This document shows, piece by piece, positions 1 through 7,377 of a DNA stretch of 27,428 nt. The position numbers were made by a program, and so were the translations under genes. Origin of the DNA: DATJBC01 sp035515515. GTDB taxonomy: Bacteria > Actinomycetota > Acidimicrobiia > Acidimicrobiales > UBA8190. The first letter of the stretch is position 1. Every line of letters starts with the position of its first letter. Location: contig DATJBC010000045.1 of assembly GCA_035515515.1 (NCBI GenBank), forward strand, positions 1-27,428, given 5' to 3'. Below the pieces are notes generated by a model. The model was not told the DNA's origin. It saw nothing but the letters and a program-made list of their open reading frames with translations, and made no database searches.

Positions 1-588
1 CGGCGAGAAGTCGGGATTGATGACCGTCGCCTGTTGGTGCAGCGTGTGCCACCAGTTGACCGAGAAGTGGACGATGGGGACGTCCAGCGCGCTCACGAGC
101 GCCACCACCGCGCAGCGCCGGGCCCGGGCGTCGGCGTCCGCGGGGATGCGGCGCACGGCCAGGTAGCCGAGCAGCAGCACGAGCAACAGCGCCGTCGACG
201 TCAGCCGGGCGTCCCACACCCACCACACCCCCCAGGTGGGCCGGCCCCAGATGGACCCGGTGACGAGCGTGAGGGCGGTGAAGACCGTGCCCACCTCGAC
301 CGAGGCGGCCGCCAGGCGATCCCAGAAGCGGCTGCGCGTCCGGGGCCACAGCCACAGCGCGCTCGACACCGCGGCGATCCCGAAGGCCAGGTAGAGCGCC
401 ACCCAGGCGAGCGGCGGGTGCACGTAGACCAGTCGCACGAGCTCGCCCTGGGTCCGGTCGGGCGGGGTCACCCACAGCCCGAGCCACACGGTGGCGGCCA
501 CGCTCAGCAGCGAGGCCGCCCCCAGGGCGCGCACCACGCGGGTGGAGCGCGTACTGAAGCGGGGCGCGGCCGGGCCGGCCGTGCTCAC
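1..588 (-). CDS. ccmC: CcmC haem-handling membrane protein (3' end outside window)
   Basis: CcmC belongs to the System I cytochrome c maturation complex. It holds haem at the outer face of the membrane and hands it to CcmE with help from CcmAB. The 196 visible codons are rich in hydrophobic segments and carry the family's tryptophan-rich haem motif, WGVWWVWDARLT, at residues 119-130. Two histidines lie where the family has its haem ligands, H57 in YVHPP and H174 in PIVHFSVNWW. The GTG start overlaps the ccmB stop as GTGA, implying translational coupling. The reading frame is open to the window edge, so the C-terminus (the family is about 220-250 residues) is missing. The order ccdA-ccmA-ccmB-ccmC supports the call. 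A CcsA/ResC-type protein shares the tryptophan-rich motif, but position and length favour CcmC. Confidence 0.9.
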   Translation of the reverse strand, partial: MSTAGPAAPRFSTRSTRVVRALGAASLLSVAATVWLGLWVTPPDRTQGELVRLVYVHPPLAWVALYLAFGIAAVSSALWLWPRTRSRFWDRLAAASVEVGTVFTALTLVTGSIWGRPTWGVWWVWDARLTSTALLLVLLLGYLAVRRIPADADARARRCAVVALVSALDVPIVHFSVNWWHTLHQQATVINPDFSP

Positions 589-1256
589 GGCGCCTCCTGC
601 AGGGGGCCGAACACCACCACGCCCAGGGCCAGGTACACCACGGCGAACACCACCAGCAGGCGCAGCCACGGCGCACCGGACCCGCTGCCGGCGATCCCCA
701 TGGCCGACTGCCACGCCCGGGTGCCGGCCAAGAGCACCGGGGCGGCCACCGGGAGGAAGAGGAAGGGCAACAGCGTCTCGCGCACCCGCAGCCCCGAGGA
801 GAGGGCGCCGTAGAGCGTCCCGGCGGCGGCCAGGCCGGCCGTGCCCGCCAGGCCGCTCAGGACGATGGCGCCGGCCGAGCGGACGTGCGACCCGTAGAAC
901 ACGAGCACGCCCGCCACGAGCACCATCTCGAGCACCACCAGCTGCAGCGCCACGGCGGCGGCCTTGCCCAGGAACACGCCGGCGGGGTCGAGTCCCGACA
1001 GCCGCAGGGCGTCGCGGGCCCCCTCGGCGTTCTCCAGGGCGAAGCTGCGCTGGACCGCCAGCACGCTGGCGACGAGCACCGCCACCCAGAACAGGCCGGG
1101 GGCCGCCGCCACCAGGGGCGCCCGGTCGGGCCCCAGGGCGAAGGCGAACAGCACGAGCAGCAGCGCCGCCACCGGGGCCACCTGGTGGAGCACGACGCGC
1201 GAGCGCAGCTCGATGCGCAGGTCCTTGCCCGCCATGAGGACGGTGTCACGCCACAT
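585..1256 (-). CDS. ccmB: CcmB haem exporter permease
   Basis: CcmB is the membrane subunit of the CcmAB ABC transporter, which drives release of haem-loaded CcmE during cytochrome c maturation. The 223-residue product matches the family's usual length and reads as about six hydrophobic segments. It has the typical polar N-terminus, DTVLMAGKDLRIELRSR, before the first membrane span. I chose the ATG at 1256 because a strong GGGAGG lies 5-6 nt upstream, inside the end of ccmA. The frame is open further upstream, but that part reads as Arg/Trp-rich non-protein sequence. The gene overlaps ccmA by 11 bp and shares GTGA with ccmC, so the three are translated as a coupled set. Confidence 0.9.
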   Translation of the reverse strand: MWRDTVLMAGKDLRIELRSRVVLHQVAPVAALLLVLFAFALGPDRAPLVAAAPGLFWVAVLVASVLAVQRSFALENAEGARDALRLSGLDPAGVFLGKAAAVALQLVVLEMVLVAGVLVFYGSHVRSAGAIVLSGLAGTAGLAAAGTLYGALSSGLRVRETLLPFLFLPVAAPVLLAGTRAWQSAMGIAGSGSGAPWLRLLVVFAVVYLALGVVVFGPLQEAP

Positions 1257-1968
1257 GGGCGCCTCCCGCCACGACGCGACCGGGGTCCGACGTCGACGCG
1301 CCGCGCAGGGCGCGTGACCCCACCACCCGGCCGCCCGCCATCGACACGGCACGGTCGGCGAGGGGGAGCGCGCGCTCGGGCTCGTGCGACGCCAGCACGA
1401 CGGTGGCGCCCGCGGCGGCCGCCTCCGACACGAGCGCGTCGAGCACGGCGCGCGCCTCGCGGTCCAGGCCGGCGTGGGGCTCGTCGAGCAGCCACAGCTC
1501 GGGCCGGCGCGCCACCAGCAGGGCGACCGCCACCCGGCGGCGCTGGCCCGCCGACAGCCGGCCCACGGCGGTGCGCGGGACGCGGCCCACGAGGTCGAGG
1601 CGCTCGAGGGCGGCGCCGATGGCGCGGGGGTCCCCCCCCGCGGCGCGCACGCCGAAGCGCAGGTTCTCGGCCACCGTGAGGTCGTCGTAGAGGGCGGGCC
1701 CGTGGCCGAGCACCCCCACCCGGCGGCGCAGCGCGGCGCGACCGGCGGGCAGCTCGCACCCGAGCACGGTGGCCGAGCCGCCGCTCAGCGCCAGCAGCCC
1801 GGCGCACACCCGCAGGACGCTCGTCTTGCCGGCGCCGTTGGGGCCCTCCAGCACGACCACCTCGCCCTGGTCGACGGCGAGATCGACGCCGGCCAGGGCC
1901 GGGAACCGCCCGGTCATGCAGACGGCGGCACGGAGGAGGACTGCGGGGGCCATGGCCAGGGGCCCCAT
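1246..1968 (-). CDS. ccmA: CcmA ABC transporter ATPase for cytochrome c maturation
   Basis: This is the cytoplasmic ATPase that pairs with CcmB. The 240-residue protein is a single complete nucleotide-binding domain: Walker A GPNGAGKTS at 42-50, ABC signature LSAGQ at 138-142, Walker B LWLLDEP around 158-164, and an H-loop histidine in SHEPE around 194. The ATG at 1968 is preferred because GGGAGG lies about 10 nt upstream; the in-frame ATG at 1953 has no ribosome site. The frame runs open much further upstream only as a shadow of ccdA. By sequence alone it could be a generic ABC ATPase, but overlap with ccmB and the ccmC and ccdA neighbours make CcmA the likely identity. Confidence 0.9.
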   Translation of the reverse strand: MGPLAMAPAVLLRAAVCMTGRFPALAGVDLAVDQGEVVVLEGPNGAGKTSVLRVCAGLLALSGGSATVLGCELPAGRAALRRRVGVLGHGPALYDDLTVAENLRFGVRAAGGDPRAIGAALERLDLVGRVPRTAVGRLSAGQRRRVAVALLVARRPELWLLDEPHAGLDREARAVLDALVSEAAAAGATVVLASHEPERALPLADRAVSMAGGRVVGSRALRGASTSDPGRVVAGGAHVA

Positions 1969-2015
1969 GCTACGAGGCACCTCCCGCCTGGTTCCAAGCG
2001 GGACGGCGCCTGCCG

Positions 2016-2795
2016 TCAGCTGACCGTCAGGCGGCCCAGGCCCAGGGTGCGCAGCACCGCGGCGGCGGCGGAGGACACCCAGTGCAGGCTGTCGGTGAGC
2101 AGGAGCGCGCCGAACACCACCAGCGCCACCCCCGACACCAGGTCCACCACGAAGAGGCGTCGCCTGACCCGGGCCAGCAGCGTGGTGATGCGCCCGAAGG
2201 CGATCCCGGTGACGAGGAACGGCACGCCCAGGCCGAGCGAGTAGGTCACCAGGAGGGCGACGCCCGACGCCAGGGTGGCCCGGACCTCGGCCAGGCCCAG
2301 GACCCCTCCGAGGACGGGGCCGATGCACGGGGTCCACCCGAAGGCGAAGGCCATGCCGAGGATGGGGGGGGCCCACGCCCCCAGCCGGGAGGGGCGGGGG
2401 TGGAAGCGCCGCTCGCGCAGGAAGCGGGCGGGCGTGGCGATGCCGAGCAGCCACAGGCCGAAGACGATCACCACCGCCCCCGACACCACGTCGATCTGGC
2501 GCTGGTGGGTGAGCAGCAACCGCCCGACGCCCGAGGCGACCGCTCCCAGCAAGGTGAACACCACGGTGAAGCCGGCCACGAAGAGGAGCAACCCCCGCAC
2601 CACCACGCCCAGATTGCGGGACCCGCCGCTCTCGATGTCGGTGGCCGACAGCCCCGAGACCATCGACACGTAGCCGGGCACCAGCGGCAGCACGCACGGG
2701 GAGAGGAACGACAACATGCCGGCGCCGAAGGCCACCAGCAGTCCGACGGGGTCGGCAGCGATGGTGGAGGGCAGCCCGGGCAGCACCGTCGTCAT
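2016..2795 (-). CDS. ccdA: CcdA-type thiol-disulfide transmembrane transporter
   Basis: CcdA (DsbD beta-domain family) carries electrons from cytoplasmic thioredoxin across the membrane, keeping apocytochrome c CXXCH cysteines and other extracellular thiols reduced. The 259-residue protein is polytopic. It has the two family cysteines in their usual contexts, C34 in LSPCVLPLVPGY and C157 in GWTPCIGPVLGG. The ATG at 2795 gives a normal family N-terminus, though no strong Shine-Dalgarno sequence is visible. It lies 22 bp downstream of gmd and 47 bp upstream of ccmA on the same strand, so it probably shares their transcript. It would supply the reducing arm of the Ccm pathway encoded next to it. 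Confidence 0.92.
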   Translation of the reverse strand: MTTVLPGLPSTIAADPVGLLVAFGAGMLSFLSPCVLPLVPGYVSMVSGLSATDIESGGSRNLGVVVRGLLLFVAGFTVVFTLLGAVASGVGRLLLTHQRQIDVVSGAVVIVFGLWLLGIATPARFLRERRFHPRPSRLGAWAPPILGMAFAFGWTPCIGPVLGGVLGLAEVRATLASGVALLVTYSLGLGVPFLVTGIAFGRITTLLARVRRRLFVVDLVSGVALVVFGALLLTDSLHWVSSAAAAVLRTLGLGRLTVS

Positions 2796-2817
2796 CTCGG
2801 AGGCGCCTGCGCCCGCC

Positions 2818-3789
2818 TCAGCGGGGCTGACGGCGCAGGATGTCCACGTCGGCGTCGACCATCAAGGCCACGAGCTCGGGGAAGTCGACGGTCTGCTCCC
2901 ACCCGAGGACGGTGCGGGCCTTGGTGGCGTCGCCCACCAGCAGGTCCACCTCGGCGGGCCGGAGGAAGCGGTCGTCCACCACGACGTGCTCCTGGTAGTC
3001 GAGCCCCACGCGCGAGAAGGCGATCTCGCACAGGTCGCGCACCGAATGGGTGGTGCCGGTGGCCACCACGAAGTCGTCGGGCTCGTCGCGCTGGACCATG
3101 AGCCACATGGCGCGCACGTAGTCGCCGGCGAACCCCCAGTCGCGCTGGGCGTCGAGGTTGCCGAGCGCCAGCTTGTCGTCCAGGCCGCAGACGATGCGGG
3201 CGACGCCGTGGGCGACCTTGCGCTCCACGAACTCGAGCCCCCGACGGGGGCTCCCGTGGTTGAAGAGGATGCCCGAGGTGGCGTGCAGGCCGTAGCTCTC
3301 GCGGTAGTTGACCGTGATCCAGTGCCCGTACACCTTCGCCACCCCGTAGGGGCTGCGCGGATAGAGGGGGGTCTTCTCGTTCTGGGGCACCTCCTGCACC
3401 TTGCCGAACATCTCCGACGACGACGCCTGGTAGAAGCGGATCTCGGGGTCGACGATGCGGATGGCGTCGAGCAGGCGGGTGACGCCCAGGGCGGTGGTCT
3501 CCCCCGTGAGGACGGGCTGGCCCCACGAGGTCTGCACGAACGACTGAGCGGCGAGGTTGTAGACCTCGGCGGGACGGTGCTCGCGCAGGATGCCGATGAG
3601 CGAGACCTCGTCGAGGAGGTCGCCGGCCACCAGCGTGACCTGGTCCTGGATGTGGGCGATGCGCTCGAAGTTGACCGTCGAGGACCGGCGCACCATGCCG
3701 AACACCTCGTAACCCTCGGCGAGCAGGAGCTCGGCGAGATACGACCCGTCCTGCCCGGTGATGCCGGTGATGAGTGCTCGTCTGCGCAT
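2818..3789 (-). CDS. gmd: GDP-mannose 4,6-dehydratase
   Basis: The enzyme converts GDP-D-mannose to GDP-4-keto-6-deoxy-D-mannose, precursor of GDP-fucose, GDP-rhamnose and related sugars for surface glycans. It is an extended short-chain dehydrogenase with the NADP-binding glycine motif ITGITGQDGS (G9, G12, G15), the SSSEMFG motif at 123-129 with a catalytic Ser/Glu, and the YxxxK pair Y148/K152. The family substrate signature RRSSTVNFERI follows the first fold. At 323 residues it is typical length. The ATG at 3789 follows a GAGGAAG that overlaps the stop of the upstream enoyl-CoA hydratase gene. It has no GDP-sugar partner gene beside it, though a glycosyltransferase gene starts about 1 kb away on the other strand. 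A role in that enzyme's pathway is inference only. Confidence 0.93.
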   Translation of the reverse strand: MRRRALITGITGQDGSYLAELLLAEGYEVFGMVRRSSTVNFERIAHIQDQVTLVAGDLLDEVSLIGILREHRPAEVYNLAAQSFVQTSWGQPVLTGETTALGVTRLLDAIRIVDPEIRFYQASSSEMFGKVQEVPQNEKTPLYPRSPYGVAKVYGHWITVNYRESYGLHATSGILFNHGSPRRGLEFVERKVAHGVARIVCGLDDKLALGNLDAQRDWGFAGDYVRAMWLMVQRDEPDDFVVATGTTHSVRDLCEIAFSRVGLDYQEHVVVDDRFLRPAEVDLLVGDATKARTVLGWEQTVDFPELVALMVDADVDILRRQPR

Positions 3790-3805
3790 CGTCGTGCTCG
3801 CTTCC

Positions 3806-4645
3806 TCAGCGGCCCCGCCAGACAGGCGCCCGCTTCTCCATGAAAGCGGTCATGCCCTCGGCGGCGTCCTCGGTCTGGGCGGTGATCGACAGCATGGCCT
3901 GGAGGTGGGCGAGCGCCTCCGCGGCGTGCATGTCCCACACAGCGTAGAACGCGTCTCGGCCGAGCTTGACCACCGCCGGTGACTTGGAGGCCAGCGAGTC
4001 CGCCAGGGCGCCGACCTCGGCGTCGAGGTCCTCGTGCGGCACCACCTTGGTCACGAACCCCAGCCGGTCGGCCTCCCCGGCGTCCACCACGCGGCCCGAC
4101 AGCATGAGCTCGAGCGCCTTCTTGGGCGGCATGGAGCGCACCATGGGCACCGTGATCATGTAGGGCCACAGCCCCACGTTGATCTCGGGCGCGCCGAAGC
4201 GGGCACGCTCCGAGGCGATCACCAGGTCGCACGCCAGCGCCAGCCCGAAGCCCCCCGCCATGGCGAACCCCTGGACCCTGGCCACCGTGGGCTTGCCCAG
4301 GCCCCACAGGGCGTGGAACACCGCCGCCAGCTCGCCGCGCGCCTCGTGCACGGCGAGGGACCCGGCCTCGGGCTCGCCCTGTCCCGACATCGAGCTCAGG
4401 TCGGCCCCCGAGCAGAACGCGGCGTCACCGGCACCCCCGAGCACCACCACCCGGACGTCGTCGTCGGCGGCGGCGGCCTCCAGCGCCCGCCGCAGGCCCC
4501 GCATGACCTCCCACGACATGGCGTTGCGGCGCTCGGGGCGGTTGATGGTGACCTCGGCCCGCCCGCGCCCCACGGCGTAGAGCACGCTGGGCGTGCCGGT
4601 CACGTCGTGCGCCGGGAGGGCCGGGTCGGAGCGGGATCCGGCCAC
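3806..4645 (-). CDS. Enoyl-CoA hydratase/isomerase family protein
   Basis: A crotonase-fold acyl-CoA enzyme of 279 residues. The oxyanion-hole segments are clear: AAFCSGADLSSM, then FAMAGGFGLALACDLVIA. Of the two catalytic glutamates of classical enoyl-CoA hydratase, the second is present in APEINVGLWP. The first (GGGCEL in the classical enzyme) is Gly here, so isomerase or another crotonase chemistry is as likely as hydration. I chose the GTG at 4645 because TACCGT (a TANNNT -10 hexamer) sits 8 nt upstream with no Shine-Dalgarno sequence, fitting a leaderless mRNA. The GTG at 4603 is an alternative that would shorten the protein by 14 residues. It is the first gene of a co-directional run into gmd (16-bp gap) and the cytochrome c genes. 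Confidence 0.88.
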   Translation of the reverse strand: MAGSRSDPALPAHDVTGTPSVLYAVGRGRAEVTINRPERRNAMSWEVMRGLRRALEAAAADDDVRVVVLGGAGDAAFCSGADLSSMSGQGEPEAGSLAVHEARGELAAVFHALWGLGKPTVARVQGFAMAGGFGLALACDLVIASERARFGAPEINVGLWPYMITVPMVRSMPPKKALELMLSGRVVDAGEADRLGFVTKVVPHEDLDAEVGALADSLASKSPAVVKLGRDAFYAVWDMHAAEALAHLQAMLSITAQTEDAAEGMTAFMEKRAPVWRGR

Positions 4646-4747
4646 GCCGGTCGACGGTAGCGCCCGGGCGGCGGGGCGCGCCTGCCGGCGCCGCCGCGCG
4701 CGTGCCGGGTCGGCCGGCCGGCGGGCGGGGGCTAGCGTGACGCCCCC
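4646..4747. promoter_or_regulatory. Divergent promoter region between the enoyl-CoA hydratase and glycosyltransferase genes
   Basis: This 102-bp gap separates two divergent genes, neither with a ribosome-binding site. On the minus strand TACCGT (4659-4654) lies 8 nt before the hydratase GTG. On the plus strand TAGCGT (4733-4738) lies 9 nt before the glycosyltransferase GTG. Both match TANNNT and would put transcription starts at or next to the start codons. I see no convincing -35 hexamers. The middle is GC-only sequence with small self-complementary CCGGCCGG runs. Confidence 0.5.
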
Positions 4748-5797
4748 GTGCCCGGGCCCCTCGTCGCCATCGTGTCGTTCCGGCTGGGCGCCGCCGACGG
4801 TGTGTCGGTCGAGGCCGCCAAGTGGGCGGGCGCGTTCGAGCAGCTGGGTTGGCGCGTGCGCACCGTGGCGGGCGAGGGACCGGTGGACCGCGTCGTGCCC
4901 GGCCTGGCCATGTCGGCCGTCACGGCCCCCGGAGCCGACGAGGTCGAGGCGGCCCTCGAGGGTGCCGAGCTCGTCGTGGTCGAGAACCTCTGCTCGCTCC
5001 CGCTCAACCCGGCGGCGTCCGAGGTGGTCGGCACCGTGCTGCGCGGCCGGCCGGCGGTGCTGCACCACCACGACCTCCCCTGGCAGCGCCCGCGCTACGC
5101 CCACCACCCCCCGCCTCCCGACGACCCGGCGTGGCTGCACGTGACCATCAACGACCTGAGCCGCGCCGAGCTGGCCGGACGCGGCATCAGCGCGCACGTC
5201 GTGCGCAACACCTTCGACACCGAGGCCGCACCCGGGGACCGTCACCGCACCCGGGCGCTGCTCCCCGTGGGGGGCGACACCACGGTGGTGCTCCAGCCCA
5301 CGCGGGCCATCCCCCGCAAGAACATCCCGGGGGGGCTGGTGCTCGCCGAGGCGCTGGGCGCCACCTACTGGCTGCTCGGGCCGGCCGAGGACGGGTACGG
5401 CCCGGACCTCGAGCGCCTCCTGGCGGCGACCGCCGCGCCGGTGGTGCGCGGGGCGGCGCCGGGCGGGCGGCGCGTGTCGATGGCGGACGCCTACGCGGCG
5501 TGCGACCTCGTCGTCCTGGGGTCGACCTGGGAGGGCTTCGGCAACCCCGCGGTGGAGTCGGCCGTGCACCGGCGGCCGCTCGCCATCGGCCCCTACCCCG
5601 TGGCCGCCGAGCTGGCCGCCTTCGGCTTCCGCTGGTTCGCCCTCGACGACGTGGCGGCCGTCGCCGCGCAGCTGCGGCGCCCCGACGCGGCCCTGCTCGA
5701 GCACAACCACAAGGTGGCCCGGCGCCATTTCTCGTCTCGGGACCTGCCCGCCCGGATCGAGCGCCTCTTGGCGTCGGCCGGTTGGACCGTGTCCTGA
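4748..5797 (+). CDS. GT4-like glycosyltransferase
   Basis: A 349-residue GT-B fold glycosyltransferase. The C-terminal donor-binding half carries the family's EX7E motif as EGFGNPAVE (E262 and E270), after a predicted strand YAACDLVVLGS. The inter-domain segment VLQPTRAIPRKNIPGG resembles the nucleotide-sugar-binding Arg/Lys region of GT4 enzymes. The N-terminal half is weakly conserved, and the acceptor cannot be deduced. The GTG at 4748 is the only start near the TAGCGT hexamer and gives a plausible first strand, LVAIVSFRLG. It stands alone on the plus strand ahead of a TetR gene 24 bp downstream. A link with the GDP-sugar enzyme gmd on the opposite strand is possible but unproven. Confidence 0.8.
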   Translation: MPGPLVAIVSFRLGAADGVSVEAAKWAGAFEQLGWRVRTVAGEGPVDRVVPGLAMSAVTAPGADEVEAALEGAELVVVENLCSLPLNPAASEVVGTVLRGRPAVLHHHDLPWQRPRYAHHPPPPDDPAWLHVTINDLSRAELAGRGISAHVVRNTFDTEAAPGDRHRTRALLPVGGDTTVVLQPTRAIPRKNIPGGLVLAEALGATYWLLGPAEDGYGPDLERLLAATAAPVVRGAAPGGRRVSMADAYAACDLVVLGSTWEGFGNPAVESAVHRRPLAIGPYPVAAELAAFGFRWFALDDVAAVAAQLRRPDAALLEHNHKVARRHFSSRDLPARIERLLASAGWTVS

Positions 5798-5821
5798 GCG
5801 GCGCCCCAGTACGCTGCGGGG

Positions 5822-6460
5822 ATGGCGACCCGCCCACTCCCCGGGGCCGCAGCCCCGGCCAAGCGCCTGCCCGCCGACCGCCGGCGCGAGCAGCTCCTCG
5901 AGGTGGCCCTCGAGCTCTTCGCCCGGCGCGGCTTCAACGCCACCACGATGGACGACATCGCCGAGGCGGCGGGCGTCACCAAGCCCCTGCTGTACCAGCA
6001 CTTCGCGTCCAAGCGCGCCCTCTACCTCGAGCTCGTCGACTCGGTCGCCCACACCATGCTGGAGGCCATCGGCAAGGCGGTGGCGGCCGCCGGGGGACCC
6101 CGCCAGCAGGTGGAGGGCGGCTTCGCCGCCTACTTCCACCTCGTGGTGACCCACGCGGACGCCTTCCGCCTGCTCTTCGGCAGCGACGTCCCCAACGACC
6201 CCGAGCTGTCGCGGGCGGTGCGCAACGTCGAGAACACCATCGCCGAGTCGATCGACGACCTCATCGACGCCGGCCTCGACGAGGACCACCGCCGGCTCCT
6301 CGCCTACGCCGTGGCCGGGATGGCCGAGGGCGCCAGCCGGCACTTCCTGGCCACCCACGACCCGCGCGCCGGCACCCCGGATGAGTCCGAGGCGACGCGC
6401 CTGGCCCAGCGGCTGGCCGACCTGGCCTGGGCCGGGCTGCGCTCGGTCCACCCCGTCTGA
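5822..6460 (+). CDS. TetR/AcrR family transcriptional regulator
   Basis: A 212-residue one-component repressor with an N-terminal TetR helix-turn-helix at about residues 20-65: it runs from REQLLEVALELFARRGF through TMDDIAEAAGVTKPLLYQHF to the start of the first ligand-domain helix. The rest is an all-helical ligand and dimer domain with no recognisable ligand signature. The ATG at 5822 has no Shine-Dalgarno sequence, but TACGCT lies 6 nt upstream, so it may be leaderless with its own promoter in the 24-bp gap after the glycosyltransferase. Neighbours include acyl-CoA enzymes, and many TetR proteins in such settings sense acyl-CoAs, but nothing here proves the ligand or target. Confidence 0.93.
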   Translation: MATRPLPGAAAPAKRLPADRRREQLLEVALELFARRGFNATTMDDIAEAAGVTKPLLYQHFASKRALYLELVDSVAHTMLEAIGKAVAAAGGPRQQVEGGFAAYFHLVVTHADAFRLLFGSDVPNDPELSRAVRNVENTIAESIDDLIDAGLDEDHRRLLAYAVAGMAEGASRHFLATHDPRAGTPDESEATRLAQRLADLAWAGLRSVHPV

Positions 6461-6462
6461 GA

Positions 6463-6476
6463 CGCCCGCCTGGGCG
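6463..6476. terminator. Small hairpin between convergent tetR and phosphatase genes
   Basis: CGCCC and GGGCG form a 5-bp perfect inverted repeat around a 4-nt loop in the 40-bp gap between two convergent stop codons. There is no T-run. It is placed where a bidirectional terminator is expected but is short enough to arise by chance in this GC-rich DNA. Confidence 0.25.
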
Positions 6477-6500
6477 GTGCCGCCCGTCGGGGGGAGGCGC

Positions 6501-6992
6501 TCAGGGCAGCCGGCCGGCCAGCTCGGCCATGAGGGCGGCGAGCTCCCGGGCGCACGACACGTAGTCGGCCTCGTCGCCCCCGGCGGGGTCGGCCACGTCG
6601 CCCTGGCGGGCGGGGTCGAGGTCGCCGAGGCCCAAGCCGGCCACGCGCGCCGGCAGCGGCCCCGGGCCGGGGGGCAGGTGCGCGGCCAGGTACCGCAGGG
6701 TGGCGGTGCGGGCCGCCGCCTCGGGGTGGCGGCGCCGGACGAACCACACGTGCTCGGCCGCCATCGCCACCACCAGGTGGGCGTGGGCCGCCTCCGCCGC
6801 GGTGAGCTGGCGGCTGCGGTGCGCGGGGGCCTCGAACCCCACGGCCGCCAGGGCGGCGCGGGTGCGGATGCTCATGGGCTGGTGCTCGACCACGTGGGTG
6901 CCCGCCGTGGTCACCTGCACGGGCGTGCCGTGCGCCTCGAGCATGACCCCGGCCATGACCGAGCGCGCCGCGTTGCCCGTGCACAGGAACAC
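6501..6992 (-). CDS. Low-molecular-weight protein tyrosine phosphatase family protein
   Basis: A small cysteine phosphatase or arsenate-reductase-fold protein. The P-loop CX5R is intact as CTGNAARS near the N-terminus. A conserved HRSRQL segment follows, and the C-terminal general-acid region appears as DVADPAGGDE. Members dephosphorylate tyrosine or arginine phosphate, often on cell-envelope enzymes; some reduce arsenate. The start is uncertain. The GTG at 6992 leaves only three residues before the catalytic Cys, shorter than usual. The frame continues upstream past an in-frame CTG at 7049, 8 nt after the stop of the acyl-CoA dehydrogenase remnant, and that start would give 182 residues with a proper first strand (AHVVFLC). 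The native 5' end may have been altered by whatever rearranged the adjoining remnant. Confidence 0.82.
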   Translation of the reverse strand: MFLCTGNAARSVMAGVMLEAHGTPVQVTTAGTHVVEHQPMSIRTRAALAAVGFEAPAHRSRQLTAAEAAHAHLVVAMAAEHVWFVRRRHPEAAARTATLRYLAAHLPPGPGPLPARVAGLGLGDLDPARQGDVADPAGGDEADYVSCARELAALMAELAGRLP

Positions 6993-7057
6993 GACGTGCG
7001 CGCCGGCCGGGCGCGCCGCGCCCGGGACGCCGGGCTCGGCCGGAGGCAGCGGCCGCC

Positions 7058-7195
7058 TCAGGGACTGTGGATGCCCGAGACCGCCCGGGCGGCGATGAGG
7101 CGCTGGATCTGCGAGGTCCCCTCGAAGGTCGCGTCGGACCCGAACACCTCGTTGCGGCGTATCGTCACGTCCACCTCGTGCGTTTGACCAGGTCA
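7058..7195 (-). pseudogene. 3'-terminal remnant of an acyl-CoA dehydrogenase gene
   Basis: In one minus-strand frame, closed by TGA at 7058, the last residues read TFEGTSQIQRLIAARAVSGI followed by HSP. This matches the C-terminus of the complete acyl-CoA dehydrogenase encoded at 11290-12504 (IFEGTSEIQRLIIARAVSGI plus HIH), including the catalytic glutamate of FEGTS. Upstream of that segment the frame continues for only about 20 codons, reads unlike the dehydrogenase, and hits a stop at 7193-7195. No FAD or acyl-CoA-binding domains remain. It is therefore a fragment, not a gene. A GTG at 7168 could in principle express a 38-residue peptide. Confidence 0.75.
7067..7131 (+). repeat. Left copy of a 65-bp imperfect direct repeat flanking the copper block
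   Basis: This stretch aligns without gaps to 11299-11363 with 59 of 65 bases identical by my count. It covers the last codons of an acyl-CoA dehydrogenase. Similarity stops sharply at the inner edge, just past 7131. Both copies lie in the same orientation, about 4.2 kb apart. Confidence 0.8.
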
Positions 7196-7377
7196 TCAGT
7201 ATCGCACAGTCCCCGCGGCTCTCCGCCGTCTCGCCCAGTCGCAGGGGACGAGGCCCGAAGATGAGCGCGATGACACGGCTCTCTCAAGGACCCGGGGAGG
7301 ACGCGCGCACCGAGGCGAGGGTGTCGGCCGGAATGTCGCCGATCTGGGCCCGGACCTCGGCCCCTCCAGCTCCCGGG
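7196..7377. other. Intergenic edge of the copper block
   Basis: These 182 bp hold no credible gene. On the minus strand GATACT (7204-7199) resembles a -10 hexamer directed at the dehydrogenase remnant and phosphatase. A minus-strand stretch at about 7264-7377 reads open but has no start codon; it contains AEVRAQIGDIPADTLASV before a TGA. A weakly similar phrase (ARAQVGAISARI) lies just outside ctaG at the other end of the block. Confidence 0.4.

Noticed and set aside
34..1352. Long plus-strand frames opposite the ccm genes
   Set aside because: Their translations are repetitive Arg/Pro/Gly/His strings typical of frames opposite very GC-rich genes, and the minus strand encodes recognisable CcmA, CcmB and CcmC.
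1629..1640. Homopolymeric C/G runs as a frameshift or phase-variation site in ccmA
   Set aside because: The run lies in an intact, family-length reading frame, and similar runs are scattered throughout the window.
4671..4732. GC-only palindromic run (CCGGCCGG and neighbours) as an operator
   Set aside because: Short G/C self-complementary words are expected by chance at this base composition and show no spacing pattern.
4646..6451. Minus-strand extension of the enoyl-CoA hydratase frame to 881 codons
   Set aside because: The added 600 codons are low-complexity shadow of the glycosyltransferase and TetR genes; the real protein begins near 4645.
7168..7195. Novel small protein gene ending at 7058
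   Set aside because: Its last 23 residues are simply the acyl-CoA dehydrogenase C-terminus, so it is better explained as a gene fragment.
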